64,000 bases of DNA from CAVVSD01 sp963757125 (lineage in GTDB: Bacteria; Actinomycetota; Thermoleophilia; Solirubrobacterales; Solirubrobacteraceae): assembly GCA_963757125.1 (NCBI GenBank), contig CAVWQP010000009.1, positions 1,860,001 to 1,924,000 of the forward strand, in the 5' to 3' direction. The stretch's first letter is position 1, and every line of letters begins with the position of its first letter. The notes under the pieces were generated by a model. It was not told where the DNA came from and searched no databases. It was given only the letters and a program-made list of their open reading frames with translations. Positions 1 to 10,558 of the stretch are shown here, one piece after another. The position numbers and the translations under genes were made by a program.

Positions 1-1695
1 GAGAACCTCTCCGTCCCCGTGCTGCGGCTGGACCCCAAGGGGTTCGAGCTCACGGCGGCCCACGCGCTCACGACCCTCGCGGGCTGGCGCTGGCCGCTCG
101 TCGCCGCGGCGCTCGTGGCCGCGCTGGGCACCGCGCTGCTGGCCGGCGGGCTGCGCGGCGCGCTCGTCCACGTCGGCCTCGCGATCGCGGGCGGCGGCCT
201 GCTCGTCGCCGCGATCGTCGCGGGTCTCGGCGAGTTCGTCGCCGCGCACGCCGCGCACGCGGCGAACCTCGACGAGGACGCCGAGCGCGACGCCATCCAC
301 GCCGTCTGGAGCGCCCTGTTCGGCGACCTGCGCACCGCCGCGCTCATCGCCGCGCTGGGCGGTGCGCTGCTGGCGGCGATCGCGTCGGTCGCCCTGCCCG
401 CCGTCGACCCGGGTGCGGGATGGCGCTGGGTGCGCAGCGCCGCGCTCTCGTCGTCGCGGGCCGCGAGGACGCTGCGCGCGACGGTGCTCGTCGCCGCGGG
501 CGCGGCGATCGTCTTCGAGCCCGCGCTGCTCGGGCGCATCGCCGTCGCCGCCGGCGGCGTGCTCGTCGTGATCCTCGGGCTGGCCCAGCTGTCCGGGAAC
601 CCCGAGCCGCGCGAGGAGGCGGTCGCCGCCGTCGCCGGTGGCGCGCGCCCGCGACCGCGGCCGTGGGCGCCCGCCGCGGCCGTCGTGCTCGTCGTCGTCG
701 CGACCGGGCTGGCGATGGCGATCGTGCTGCCCGGGCCGCGCATCGCGCCGGTCGCGATCGCAGGCGAGGCGGGCGGCTGCAACGGCCTGCGCGCGATGTG
801 CGACCGGCGCCTGGACCAGGTCGTGATGGCCGCGACCCACAACTCCTACGCGGCGGCCGACGAGCCGGGCTGGCTGTTCGCCAACCAGCGTTTCGGCATC
901 GCGCGGCAGCTGCGCGACGGGATCCGCGCGCTGCTCATCGACGTCCACCTCGGCGCGCCGGATCCCGGGAGCGGACGCATCCGGACCGACCTGGAGGCCG
1001 AGGGATCGGACCGCAACAAGGTCGCCCGCGAGCTCAGCCCCGCCGCGCTGCGCACCGCCGACCGCCTCGTCGGCCGCGCCGGCGTCGGCAGACCTGTCGG
1101 CCGGCGTCGTCCGTATCTCTGCCACACGCTGTGCGAGCTCGGGGCCGAGCCGCTCGACGAGCAGCTGACGATCATCCGGCGCTTCCTCACGGACAACCCC
1201 CGCGAGGTGGTGATGCTCTTCGTCGAGCCCTACGTCCCGGTCGCGACGATCGAGACCTCGCTGCGCGAGACGGACCTGCTCTCGGAGGCTCCGGCCATCG
1301 ACCCCGCCGAGCCGCTGCCGACGCTCGGCGCGCTCATCGCCGCCGACACCCGCCTGGTCGTCCTGGCCGAGCAGGACGGCGGGAAGCGCCCGTGGTACCT
1401 CGACGGGTTCCGGTTCGTGCAGGACACGCCGCTCGGCGCGACGCGGCCGTCACAGCTGAGCTGCGACCGCTTCCGAGGCGAGGCGGACAGCCCGCTGCTC
1501 ATGCTGAACCACTGGATCCCGCCGTTCCCGCCGTCCGTGACGCGCAACCAGGCCATCGGCGGCCCGTTCCTGCGTGCCCGGGTCGGACGGTGCGAGCGCC
1601 AGCGCGAGATGCTCCCGAACCTGCTCGCCGTCGACTTCTACGAGCGCACCGGCGTCGTCGGGATCGCCCGCGATCTCAACGCCGAGCAGCCCTAG
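1..1695 (+). CDS. Membrane-anchored PI-PLC X-domain-like phosphodiesterase, 5' partial
   Basis: The reading frame is already open at base 1, so the true start may lie upstream; a GTG at 19 is the first internal start candidate. Counting from that GTG, residues 25-70, 105-128, 152-190 and 216-238 are hydrophobic, suggesting an N-terminal membrane domain. An extracytoplasmic domain follows with ATHNSYAA (His274) and IDVH (Asp308, His310), as in PI-PLC X-type phosphodiesterases, and a second His in the segment CHTLC near residue 370. The family cleaves phosphodiester bonds in lipids or sugars; the substrate here is unknown. The stop overlaps the stop of the convergent patatin gene. Family assignment is fairly sure, specific activity is not. 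Confidence 0.72.
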   Translation, partial: ENLSVPVLRLDPKGFELTAAHALTTLAGWRWPLVAAALVAALGTALLAGGLRGALVHVGLAIAGGGLLVAAIVAGLGEFVAAHAAHAANLDEDAERDAIHAVWSALFGDLRTAALIAALGGALLAAIASVALPAVDPGAGWRWVRSAALSSSRAARTLRATVLVAAGAAIVFEPALLGRIAVAAGGVLVVILGLAQLSGNPEPREEAVAAVAGGARPRPRPWAPAAAVVLVVVATGLAMAIVLPGPRIAPVAIAGEAGGCNGLRAMCDRRLDQVVMAATHNSYAAADEPGWLFANQRFGIARQLRDGIRALLIDVHLGAPDPGSGRIRTDLEAEGSDRNKVARELSPAALRTADRLVGRAGVGRPVGRRRPYLCHTLCELGAEPLDEQLTIIRRFLTDNPREVVMLFVEPYVPVATIETSLRETDLLSEAPAIDPAEPLPTLGALIAADTRLVVLAEQDGGKRPWYLDGFRFVQDTPLGATRPSQLSCDRFRGEADSPLLMLNHWIPPFPPSVTRNQAIGGPFLRARVGRCERQREMLPNLLAVDFYERTGVVGIARDLNAEQP

Positions 1696-2922
1696 CCGAC
1701 GACGAAGCGGGTGATGCGCCCGTCGCGCAGCTCAGCACGGGCGCGCGAGGGCTCGCCGTCGACGCGCACCGTCCAGGTGATGCCGTCGCTCGCGACCTGC
1801 TTGCGGGTCGCGTCGACGGCCACGTCGTCCGCGAGGCGGCTGCGGACGAACGCCGCGACGTCGCCGTCCGCGCCCGGCGCCGAGACCTCCGCGTCCTCGG
1901 CGAAGTGCTCGAGGACGGCCTCGGCGTCGCCGGCGCGCCACGCGCGCTCGAAGGACAGCGCGGCCAGGAACTCGTCCGCCCGCTCCGCGCCGTGCTCGAT
2001 GAGCTCGCGGATGAACGCCGGGTCGCGGTTGAGCTTGGAGGCGGGGCCGAGCCAGGCCGAGAGGCGCGAGCGCGACAGCTCGATGACGCGCACCATGATC
2101 GGCTTGTAGCGGCCGCCGGGCGCGATGACGCCCTCCGCCAGGAGCTGGTCGATCTTCTCGATGAAGTGCAGCTCCTGGTGCAGCGACAGGTTGCCCGCCA
2201 GCTCGTTGCGGCGGTCGGCGATCTCGACCACCGTGGTCGGCTCGGTCTCGCGCTCGGGGGCGTTGATCTGGATGACCCAGATCTCGTCCGGCGCCGTGTC
2301 GGCGAGCTCGCGGACGGGCGGGTTCTGCGAGAAGAGCCCGTCCCAGTACGTGCCGCCGTCCAGGTGCACCGCGCGGAAGATGGTCGGGATGGCCGCGGAC
2401 GCGAGGACCGCGTGGCGGTGATCGCCTCCCGGCGGCTGTTGAACGTGCGGAACTCGCCGGTCAGCACGTCCACGCGCCGATGAGCAGCATCGCGTCGTCG
2501 GGCCGGACGCCGAGCGTCGCCGGGTCGACCTGCCGCAGCAGCATGGCCCGGAAGTCCTCCAGGCCGAGCTCGCTGAACGGCGTGTCGTACGGGCTCACGG
2601 CGGGGGTGACGACGAACTGGCTCGCCGCGCTCGCCCACAGCCCCCAGGCGTTCAGCAGGCGCTCGTACGGCTCGGTCGCGGAGTTGTCGGTCCAGAAGCC
2701 CTCCAGCAGCCGGCCGGCGCGGGCGGGGTCGCCCTCGACGAGCGCGGCCCAGGCCAGCGTCGCGCACACCGCGCCGCCCGACGTCCCGCTCAGGCCGACG
2801 ACCTCGTACTCCTCGAGGCGCTCGGGCTGCAGCAGCCGCTCGAGGACACCCGCGGTGAACGCGGTGTGGCTGCCGCCGCCCTGGCAGGCGATGGCGACGC
2901 GCGTGCGAGCGGGCGGCGTCAC
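1692..2922 (-). pseudogene. Patatin-like phospholipase, two -1 frameshifts
   Basis: This is a patatin-family acyl hydrolase split over three frames. The first segment, from a GTG at 2922, has the oxyanion motif CQGGGSH near residue 13 and the nucleophile elbow GTSGG (Ser48). The last segment has the catalytic HLDGG Asp box followed by YWDGLFSQNPPV. One missing base near 2470 and another near 2413 break the frame; with both restored the product is about 410 aa, normal for the family. The GTG overlaps the TGA of the DoxX-like gene by 4 nt (GTGA), indicating translational coupling. Both breaks are single-base losses in GC-rich sequence, so sequencing error is as likely as real inactivation. Confidence 0.75.
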
Positions 2923-3278
2923 CGGCGACCGGTCGCGACGACGACGAGCCCGACGAGCACCGGCTGCAGCGCCAGGCGCGCCCAGAGCGCCGGCCGCGGC
3001 ATCCGCGGGTACAGGTCGGGGCGCTGCAGCATCCACACGTGCACCGGCGACACGGCGACGAGCAGGGCGACGAGCCAGGGCCGCGCGAGCGGCCGCGTCA
3101 CGGGGTGCATCGCGGCCAGCCCACCGACGACCTCCGCGGCCCCGGAGACCGCGACGAGCGCGTCGGGCGCCGGCAGGTAACCGGGCACGATCGCCCGGTA
3201 CGTGCGCGGGACGCGGAAGTGGTTGAGCCCGGCGAGGACCATCCCGGGACCGGCGAAGAGGCGCGCGAGGGTCTGCAC
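2919..3278 (-). CDS. DoxX-like small membrane protein
   Basis: A 119-aa protein with four hydrophobic segments (about residues 8-22, 38-58, 66-84 and 100-116) and an early GLNHFRVPRTYRAIVP stretch typical of DoxX-like/DUF4267 membrane proteins. Biochemical roles in the family are poorly defined; some members belong to redox or membrane-integrity systems. It is followed by the patatin gene with a 4-nt overlap and preceded by the LuxR-type regulator with a 16-nt gap, so the three probably form one minus-strand unit. That links it to lipid turnover only by context. Confidence 0.7.
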   Translation of the reverse strand: MQTLARLFAGPGMVLAGLNHFRVPRTYRAIVPGYLPAPDALVAVSGAAEVVGGLAAMHPVTRPLARPWLVALLVAVSPVHVWMLQRPDLYPRMPRPALWARLALQPVLVGLVVVATGRR

Positions 3279-3294
3279 GCCGGTGAGGCTACGG

Positions 3295-5905
3295 CTACAG
3301 GAGACGGCGGTCGCTCACGCCGAGCTTGTGCATCGCCCGGTAGAGGTGCGCCTCGACGGTCCGCACCGACAGGACGAGCTGCTCGGCGATCTCGGCGTTC
3401 GTCATCCCGCGCCGCGCGAGGTCGGTGATCTGCGCCTCGCGCGCGGTGAGCACGACCGCGGTCGGGTCCAGCCCGGGGATCCGTGGGGGCTCTCCGCCCT
3501 GGTCGGGATCGTGGAGCTCCTGCGCACGGGTCGCGGCACGGCGCGCCGAGTCCTCGCGACCCGCGTCGGCGAACGTCGACGCCGCGTGGACCGCGGCACT
3601 CCATCGCGTAGCGCAGCGCCCCGATCGCCTCCATCTCGTCGGCGACCGCGAGCAGCCCCGGCCCGTCCTTCGCCGCCAGCGCGCGGGTGTGTGCGAGGTA
3701 GGCGGCGGCGAGGCGGGCGTCGCTGCGGCCGGCGAGGCGCTCCTGGCGCTCCAGCAGCGTCCGCGGGGACGCGCCCGCGCGCAGCGCCTCGTAGACGAGC
3801 TGGGACGCGTAGAGCGGCATCTCCTCCAGCGCCTCGGCCTCGGCGAGCAGGCGCGCCGCGCCCTCCGCGTCGCTCGCCACGCGCGCCGCCCAGCCCTCGG
3901 CGCGGGCGACGTACGGCATCTGGCTGGAGCGTGGGCTGCGCCCGTCGAGCGTCGCGTGCAGCAGGTCGCGCGACGCGAGAGCGGCGTCGCGGTCGCCGCT
4001 GAAGAAGTCGACGCCCACGCGCATCGCGCGTACGTGGAGCAGGCTCCCGAACGTGTCGTGCTGCTCGAAGTGCAGGTCGGCCTCGGCGAACCAGCGCGAG
4101 GCGTCGCGCAGGTGGCCGCGCAGGAACGCCGTGTAGCCGAGGCTGAACGCGCCGTGGCCCGCCGCCTCGTGGTCCTGCGCGCGGACGCCGTCGCGCAGCA
4201 CGAGCGTCATGTACGCCTCGAGCCCCGGCCAGTCCTCGCCGCTCTCGAAGCAGATGAGGCGCCAGAGCCCGAGCGCGAGCGTGTCGTGGTAGCCCGTGAG
4301 CGGCACCCGGGGCAGCCGGTCGCGCGTCAGCCGCGCCGCCTCGCCGGTCTGCCCGGTGAAGAAGAGCGACACCGCCAGGCGCCGCTCGGTCATGCCGCGG
4401 GTCAGCGGGTCGAGGTCGGGTTCGGCGAGGACGCCGGCGAGCGTGTCGACCGAGGGCGCATAGCCGTCGATGACCGCGACGAGCGACAGGCGCAGCGGGT
4501 CGAGCCGGCGCTGCCAGCCCGGATCGGCCGACCATGCCTGCGCGCGGTCGAGGAGGTCGCGCGCGTCCTCCGGGCGATCGAGCCCCCAGAAGAGCACCTG
4601 GACGCGCTGCTCGAGGTACTCGGTCGCGCCGTCCTGGTCGACGACGCCCTCCTCGGCGGCGGCGAGCACGTCCTCGGCGTCCGCGAAGCGCTTGCGCACC
4701 GTGTGGGCCCTGGCCAGCAGCAGGACCGCGTCGAGGCCGATGCCCTCCGCGACGGCCAGCTCGGCGAGCTGCGCGCCGAGGTCGGGATCGCCGGCGAGGA
4801 TGGCGCCGCGGGCGGCGTCGACGAGCAGCTCGGCGGGGATCCCGGCGCCCGCGTCGAGCAGCCACCGCGCGACGCGGACGGCGTCGTCGACGGGCAGCGG
4901 GTCGCGCGCGCGGACCTGCTCGGCGAGCCCCAGGCGCAGCGCGCGGGCGCGCAGCTCGCGCAGCCCCTGGCGGACCACCTCGCCGTAGAGCGGATGCGTG
5001 AGGCGCACCTCGGCGCCCGCCGCCGGCGGCTCGACCGCGACCATCCCCCGCTCCTCCGCGGCGAGGAGCGAGTCCGTCGAGCTGAGCGCGACGATCTCGT
5101 CGACGCGCAGCGGCTCGCCGAGCGCAAGCACCTCCAGCGGCGCCCGCTCCTCCTGCGTGAGGTCGGCCATGCGCTCGGAGACGAGCTCCACGAGCGACCT
5201 GCTCACGGGCGGCGGGCTCGACAGCCGCCACAGATCGGGCCCGAAGACGAGCCGCCCCGAGTCCAGCGCCCCCAGCACGAGCTCGCGGACGTACAGCGCG
5301 TTGCCCTGGCTGCTCTCCCGGATCCACCGCAGCGCCGCCTGCTCCACCGGCCCGCCGAGCGCGGTCTCGACGAGCTGGTCGACGGCGGCGTCGCCCAGCG
5401 GATCGAGCTGCATGCGCAGCGCGCCCGCGTCCTTCCAGAGCGACACGATCGCGTCCGGGCACGGCTCGCCGGTCCGGACGGTCGCGATGACGAAGGCGCT
5501 CGCCGTGACCGTCAGATGGAGCACGAGCGCCGCGGACACGGGGTCCAGCAGCTGCGCGTCGTCGACGCCGATGACGACCTTGCGCCCGCCGGCCCGCTCG
5601 GCCAGCGACTCGACGCTGCGGCGCATGAGGGCGAGGGCGTCCGTCGACCGGACCCCGTCGGGGACGATCCCGGCGAACGCTCCCAGCGGCACCGCCGCGG
5701 CGCTCTTCGTCGCCTGCACCCAGTCGGTGAGCGCGCCGCCCTCGGCCGCGACGCGCGAGGCCTCACGCGCGAGGCGCGACTTCCCGACCCCGGCCCCCGC
5801 GCTCAGCACGAGCCCGCTGCAGCCGTTGTCGGCGCGGGCGCGCACGATCCGCTCCAGCTCCTCGGCCCGTCCGACGAGCGGCCACGTCGCACCCGGCGCG
5901 AGCAT
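3295..5905 (-). pseudogene. LuxR-family ATPase regulator (LAL type), +1 frameshift
   Basis: A large transcription regulator of about 869 aa once one extra base near 3595-3600 is removed. The N-terminus has LVGRAEEL and a Walker A motif GAGVGKS (about residues 37-43), then a Walker B-like GVDDAQLL near 105, a long helical TPR-like middle and a C-terminal LuxR helix-turn-helix (VLTAREAQITDLARRG ... TVEAHLYRAM) ending at TAG 3295. The original frame runs past the break without the HTH, so as read the protein would lose DNA binding. An ATG at 5905 is chosen; in-frame GTG 5932 and TTG 5947 are alternatives. The inducing ligand is unknown. It lies directly upstream of the DoxX-like/patatin genes and may regulate them. 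Confidence 0.75.
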
Positions 5906-5967
5906 CCCTGGTGGTGGCGAGGACTCCAGCACGCGGCTTCGCGCCAAGTCTATGGGCCGCGCTCATG

Positions 5968-6615
5968 TCAGAGGGCAACGCTCACCGGGAACGTGGCCAC
6001 CCAGATCGCGGTGCCGAGGAACACGACGCAGGCGAGCGCCACGAGCGCGGCCTGCGCGCGGGCCGAGGGCAGCCGCATGCTGAGACCCGCGAAGAACAGC
6101 GTCATCGCGAACAGCACGACGCACAGCGTGTAGCGGTCGGCGCGCTCCAGGAACCCGGACGCGACCTTCGACTCCGCGGCGCCCTTCGCCTCGAGGGCGT
6201 CCGCCTGCGCCACCGCCGCCGATCGCCACTGGGGCATGTCGAACGGCGTGGACGGAGCACCCGCGGCCGTGAACGGCCGGGTCGCGATCCACGCCGCGAA
6301 GGCGGGACGGAACTCGGGCCGGAAGCGCCGGCGGTAGAACGTCGCAAGCTCGGTGTCGCCGGCCTGGCGCGCGTTCACCCACTGGATGAACGTCTCGACC
6401 TGGACCTGGACCTGTCGGTTGGCGAGCGCCGCCGCTCGGTTCGCCTGCACGCGCGCGGCGGTCGAGCGGTTGCCTGCCGCCGCCTGCTCGCTGCGCCAGT
6501 GCGCCGCCTGGTAGGTCGCCCAGGCGGTCCCGACGGCAGCGGCGGCGAGCAGGACCGTCGCGATCACCTCGGCGCGAGCGCGACCCCGGTCAGCCACGCG
6601 CGACGCCCGCTGCAT
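5968..6615 (-). CDS. Membrane protein with N-terminal anchor and paired C-terminal TM segments
   Basis: A 215-aa protein with one hydrophobic segment at about residues 16-36, a soluble, Ala/Arg/Gln-rich domain with helical and coiled-coil character (40-150), and two adjacent membrane helices near 160-180 and 188-208. The layout resembles DUF4337-like proteins, but no diagnostic motif is visible. Its start overlaps the end of the DUF4239-like gene by 26 bp; an in-frame GTG at 6597 would reduce this to 8 bp. The tight linkage suggests the two membrane proteins are made together. Function unknown. Confidence 0.68.
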   Translation of the reverse strand: MQRASRVADRGRARAEVIATVLLAAAAVGTAWATYQAAHWRSEQAAAGNRSTAARVQANRAAALANRQVQVQVETFIQWVNARQAGDTELATFYRRRFRPEFRPAFAAWIATRPFTAAGAPSTPFDMPQWRSAAVAQADALEAKGAAESKVASGFLERADRYTLCVVLFAMTLFFAGLSMRLPSARAQAALVALACVVFLGTAIWVATFPVSVAL

Positions 6616-7411
6616 CGCACGGGTACGTGACGCCGCCGATCACGGGGGCCTGTTGCTCGAGCAGGGCGAGCGTCCGTTCCATCGCGACCGGTTTCAGCGA
6701 TCCGACGCCGCCGTGGAACGGGTTGTCGAGGAACCACAGCAGCAGCAGCAGCGACGTGACGACCACCGCCACGCTGCCCATCAGCATCGCCTGCGTGACC
6801 CTCCCCTCGCCGCTGTCGGCGAAGAACAGCATGTAGGCGAAGAGGATCGTGGCGCTCAGTCCGAGCACCATCCACAGCGGCGTCGGTATGACCCCCTCCG
6901 CGCCGTGGACGCGATCCTGCCGCGCCATCTCCTGGTCCGCCCGCTGGTCGAGGTACTTCGAGTAGGCCGCCTGCTCGGTCGCCGAGCGCGGGTTCGTGGC
7001 GCGCAGCGTGCGGAACAGCGCGACGCCCCACGGGTTCGCGTTGGGTGGATGGCCGTCCGCCATCTGCGGCCACTCCCGGTGCACGACGTTGCGGGCGTAG
7101 CACCCGAGCTCGCCGGTCAGCGCCTTCGCGGCTGGCGCAGGGAGGAACTGGACGATCTCGAACTGCTGCGCGATCAGGCGCGCCTCGGTCTCGGCTCCGG
7201 TGCGCGACGTGTCGTAGCTCTCGAAGGCCAGGAAGACGACGAAGCCGGCGAGAATGGCGAACGTGGTGGCGAGGACACCGAACACGCCCGAGGCGCGATC
7301 GCCGTCGGCGAAGTAGCTGCCCTCGGGAGCGCCCCTGCGGACGAGCAGCATCGCCGTGATGGCCAGCGCGGCCACGACGACGACGATGACGGCGGCCAGG
7401 AGGATGCTCAT
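6590..7411 (-). CDS. DUF4239-like integral membrane protein
   Basis: A 273-aa protein starting at an ATG 7 nt beyond the sulfatase stop. The start was placed here because residues 1-20 form the first membrane helix and the upstream extension is Ser/Arg-rich shadow sequence. Further hydrophobic segments lie near 45-65, 175-195 and 205-225. The pattern of two N-terminal helices, a charged helical middle and two C-terminal helices matches DUF4239 (bestrophin-like) proteins. It is followed by a second membrane protein with overlapping ends, forming a sulfatase-DUF4239-membrane protein cluster. A role in ion or anion flux is conceivable from the bestrophin resemblance but not shown. Confidence 0.68.
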   Translation of the reverse strand: MSILLAAVIVVVVAALAITAMLLVRRGAPEGSYFADGDRASGVFGVLATTFAILAGFVVFLAFESYDTSRTGAETEARLIAQQFEIVQFLPAPAAKALTGELGCYARNVVHREWPQMADGHPPNANPWGVALFRTLRATNPRSATEQAAYSKYLDQRADQEMARQDRVHGAEGVIPTPLWMVLGLSATILFAYMLFFADSGEGRVTQAMLMGSVAVVVTSLLLLLWFLDNPFHGGVGSLKPVAMERTLALLEQQAPVIGGVTYPCDAAGVARG

Positions 7412-7418
7412 CCGGGTG

Positions 7419-9765
7419 CTACTGCTGCGCGAAGGCGGCGCGCGCTTCCTGGACGAGATCGACGAACGGCTCGCCGCTGACGTCGATGACGACGCGCCGG
7501 ACGACGCCACCGGCGAACGCCCACGGTGCCGCGCCGACGTAGTCGTCACTGACCGGCTCGGGCCCCGACCGTCCCACGACGAGCCCACCGCCGCCCAGCC
7601 CGAACTTCCCCGGCTGCGTGCGGATCGTCCCCTCGCCGACCTGCTCCTCGCCGACGTGGAGGGTCAACGTGCCCTCGGTGGGCATGCCGTTCCCCACGCG
7701 CTCGAACGAGGCCGCCAGGAGCACGTGGCCCGTCGGGATCGTCGCCTCCGACTCGACGACCTGCACGAGCTCGCCGATGAAGTTGTAGACGTACTTGAGC
7801 CGGCCGTCGGTGACGTAGAGGGCGTGCCCGCCGAAGCGCGAGCCCTGCGAGAAGATGACCCCGCCGGCCTCCGGCGACTCGATCTGCATCTCGGCGCCGA
7901 TCGTGTAGGACCGGTTGCGGATGTTCGGAGTCACCGACTCCGGCACGCCGGCCCCGCCAGGGAAGTAGACGTAGCGCGAGCGCGGCTTGCTGAGCTGGGG
8001 GCGCTCCGTCGTGAGGATCTCGACGGCGCCGCGCGACTCGAGCGGCAGCGCCCCGTACCTGCCCGCCTCGGCCCACCAGAGCGCGATGAGCTCCTGGAGC
8101 TTCACGGGGTGCTGCTCGCTGAGGTCGTGGCACTCGCTGACGTCGGAGGTCGTGTCGAACAGCTCCCAGCGCTGCTGGTGGAAGTCGCCCCACGACCCGG
8201 GCGCTGCCGGGACCGCCGTCGCCGCCTTCCAGCCGTTGTGCCAGATCGCCCGGGTGCCGAGCATCGAGAAGAACTGGGTCTCCTTCGCGCGTCGTGGCCT
8301 CGGCGTCGTCGAACGTCGCGGTGAAGCTCACGCCCTCCAGCGGGTGCTGGGTGTAGCCGTTGACGACGTCCGGCATCTCGATGTCCAGCGCCTCGAGCAG
8401 CGTCGGGACGATGTCGACCGCGTGGCAGTACTGCCTGCGCATCTCACCGCCCGCCGCGATGCCGCGCGGCCAGGAGACGATGAGCGGATCCGCGGTGCCG
8501 CCCTCGAAGTTGGCGTAGCGCTTCCACAGCTTGAACGGGGTGTTGAACGCCCACGCCCAGCCCGTCGGGTAGTGGTTGTAGGTCAGCGGGCTGCCGAGCA
8601 CGTCGAGGTACTTGAGGTTCTCCTCCATCGTGTCCGGCACGCCGTTGAAGAACTTGTTCTCGTTGACCGACCCGTTGGGCCCGCCCTCGCCCGACGCCCC
8701 GTTGTCGGAGACGAGCACGATGATCGTGTTGTCGAGCTCGCCGGTGTGCTCGAGGTGGTCGAGCAGCCGGCCGAGCTGGTGGTCGGCGTGGCTCAGGAAG
8801 CCGGCGTACACCTCGGCCATCCGCGCGAACAGCCGCTGCTCGTCCTCGGTGAGCGAGTCCCAGGGGCGGACCTGGTCGAGCTCCGGCCAGGCCTGTCCGT
8901 CGTGGCTGGTCGTGGCGGCGTACGGATCCAGCGGCGAGAGCTCGGTGCCCTCGGGCAGGATGCCGAGCTCCTTCTGGCGCTCGAAGACGACCTCGCGATA
9001 GGCCTCGTAGCCCATGTCGAACCGGCCCTTGTAGCGGTCCGCCCAGTCCTGCGGCACGTGGTGCGGGGCGTGGGCCGCGCCCGGGCAGTAGTAGAGGAAG
9101 AACGGCTTGTCCGGCGCGATCGCCTTCGCGTCCTGGATGAACTCGATCGCCTTGTCGGTGAGGTCGACCGTCAGGTGGTAGCCGTCCTCGGGCGAGGCCG
9201 GCTGCTCGACCGGATGGTTGTCGTAGACGAGGTCGGGCAGCCACTGGTTCGTCTCGCCGCCCAGGAAGCCGTAGTAGCGCTCGAACCCGCGGCCGAGCGG
9301 CCACTGGCGCTTCGACGACGCGAGGTTCATCTCGTCCTCGGCGCAGAGATGCCACTTGCCCACGTGGTAGGTGTTCCAGCCGCGCTGGCCGAGGACCTCG
9401 GCGAGGTTCGCGCACTCGAACGGGATGTGCCCGTTCGCGTTCGGGAAGCCCGAGGTGGCCTCGGTGATGCACCCCATGCCGTTGGTGGTGTGGTTGCGGC
9501 CCGTGAGCAGGCACGACCGCGTCGGCGAGCAGAGCGCCGTGGTGTGGAAGCTCGTGTAGGCCAGCCCGCGCTCGGCGATGCGCTTGATGTTCGGCGTCTC
9601 GATGAGACCGCCGTACGGCTCCATCGCGGAGAAGCCGACATCGTCGAGGACGACGTAGACGACGTTCGGCGCGCCGTCCGGCGCGCTCGGCTGCGTGTAC
9701 GGACCCCAGTCCGGCGTGGAGTCCTTGATGTCGATGTTGACGACGCCTCTGAACGGTGTGCTCAC
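7419..9765 (-). pseudogene. Arylsulfatase-type sulfatase, +1 frameshift
   Basis: From the GTG at 9765 the protein has the metal-binding pair DD (residues 41-42), the sulfatase signature CSPTR (Cys79, the site of formylglycine maturation) and the second metal motif VSDNGASGEGG. A shift near 8285-8290 separates this from the C-terminal domain, which continues with SMLGTRAIWHNGWKA and ends at 7419. Removing one base gives about 781 aa, normal for this large arylsulfatase group. Sulfatases hydrolyse sulfate esters and need a formylglycine-generating enzyme, which is not in this window. No signal peptide is evident, so the protein is probably cytoplasmic. The break may be a sequencing error. Confidence 0.8.
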
Positions 9766-9795
9766 CGTTCAAGCGTCGCCGCGGCCGTGGGCCGA

Positions 9796-9807
9796 CGCAT
9801 CATCCGA
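9796..9807 (-). promoter_or_regulatory. Shared 12-nt upstream motif, copy 1
   Basis: The minus strand reads TCGGATGATGCG 31 bases upstream of the sulfatase GTG. The identical 12-mer recurs in the same orientation upstream of the DUF6325 gene (10503-10514). Two identical sites in front of two neighbouring minus-strand genes suggest a common promoter element or regulator. No sigma-factor consensus was recognised. Confidence 0.35.
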
Positions 9808-9843
9808 ACGGGATGAGCGGCGTGCGGCCCACGCGCGATGCGA

Positions 9844-9903
9844 CTACCGGCGGCGTGCGACCCGCCGCGAGGTACGCCGGGAGACTCTCCGGGCTGCGAA
9901 CAT
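9844..9903 (-). CDS. Arg-rich 19-aa micro-protein (tentative)
   Basis: This short frame encodes MFAARRVSRRTSRRVARRR. It begins 5 nt after the DUF6325 stop codon, behind GGGAGGTG, one of the best Shine-Dalgarno sequences in the window, at normal spacing. Short Arg-rich peptides do occur beside DUF6325-type genes in actinobacteria, which supports it weakly. Nine or ten of its 19 residues are Arg, so it could bind nucleic acid or be a degraded tail of a longer gene. Function unknown. Confidence 0.35.
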   Translation of the reverse strand: MFAARRVSRRTSRRVARRR

Positions 9904-9908
9904 GTGCT

Positions 9909-10445
9909 TCACCTCCCGTTCGTGCTCTCGAGGGCGTGCAGCGCGACCTCGTCGGCCGACAGGAGGCCGATCTCGACGAGGTCGGCGGGGCTGATGAACG
10001 CGTCGCCGAGGCGCGTGCCGCCGGCGCGCGCGATGGCGTTGCGCAGCCCGACGGCCCAATGGTGCTCGACGAGGATGAGCGCGGCGGCCGAGTCGTTCGG
10101 GATGTCGTCGATGACGTCCCACTCGTCCGCGTCCGGCAGCAGGGTCGCGCCCTCCGCCATCGCCTCCGCGCCGGCGATCGCGCCGGCTGCCGCGCCTTCC
10201 TCGCCCTCGAAGCCGAGGCCGACGAGCGCGCCGATCGTGCTGCCGAGCTCGATCGCCTCGTCGGTGCTCAGGTTGCTCAGATGGGTGGCCTCGATCTCAC
10301 CGTCGGCGTCCTTGTAGACGGCCAGGGCGTCGATCACGCGCACGGTGTCGCTCGCGCGGAGCTTCTCCAGCTCCTCGATGATCTCGCCGCGGAAGTTCGG
10401 GTGGTCGAAGCCCAGCACGATGAGCTGGACAGGTCCGATTGCCAT
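9909..10445 (-). CDS. DUF6325 family protein
   Basis: A 178-aa protein beginning MAIGPVQLIVLGFDHPNF, the typical opening of DUF6325/DUF1269-like actinobacterial proteins. It has a Gly/Ala-rich hydrophobic centre (EGEEGAAAGAIAGAEAMAEG, about residues 80-99) that may be membrane-associated, and acidic flanks. The second half (WDVIDDIPNDSAAALILVEHHWA) matches the family's conserved C-terminal part. No enzymatic role is known. It is divergent from DUF2252 across 113 bp and shares an upstream 12-nt motif with the sulfatase gene. Confidence 0.78.
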   Translation of the reverse strand: MAIGPVQLIVLGFDHPNFRGEIIEELEKLRASDTVRVIDALAVYKDADGEIEATHLSNLSTDEAIELGSTIGALVGLGFEGEEGAAAGAIAGAEAMAEGATLLPDADEWDVIDDIPNDSAAALILVEHHWAVGLRNAIARAGGTRLGDAFISPADLVEIGLLSADEVALHALESTNGR

Positions 10446-10502
10446 GCGTCGCTCCTCCGATGGTTGGGGACACGCCGCATGCTCGGCCCGCTGCGCGCGC
10501 GG

Positions 10503-10514
10503 CGCATCATCCGA
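10503..10514 (-). promoter_or_regulatory. Shared 12-nt upstream motif, copy 2
   Basis: The minus strand again reads TCGGATGATGCG, 58 nt upstream of the DUF6325 ATG and within the divergent DUF6325/DUF2252 intergenic region. It is identical in sequence and orientation to the copy at 9796-9807. Confidence 0.35.
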
Positions 10515-10558
10515 TCTGCGTGATGCTGGATGTGACCGGCTGGTGAAGACTCGCCCCC

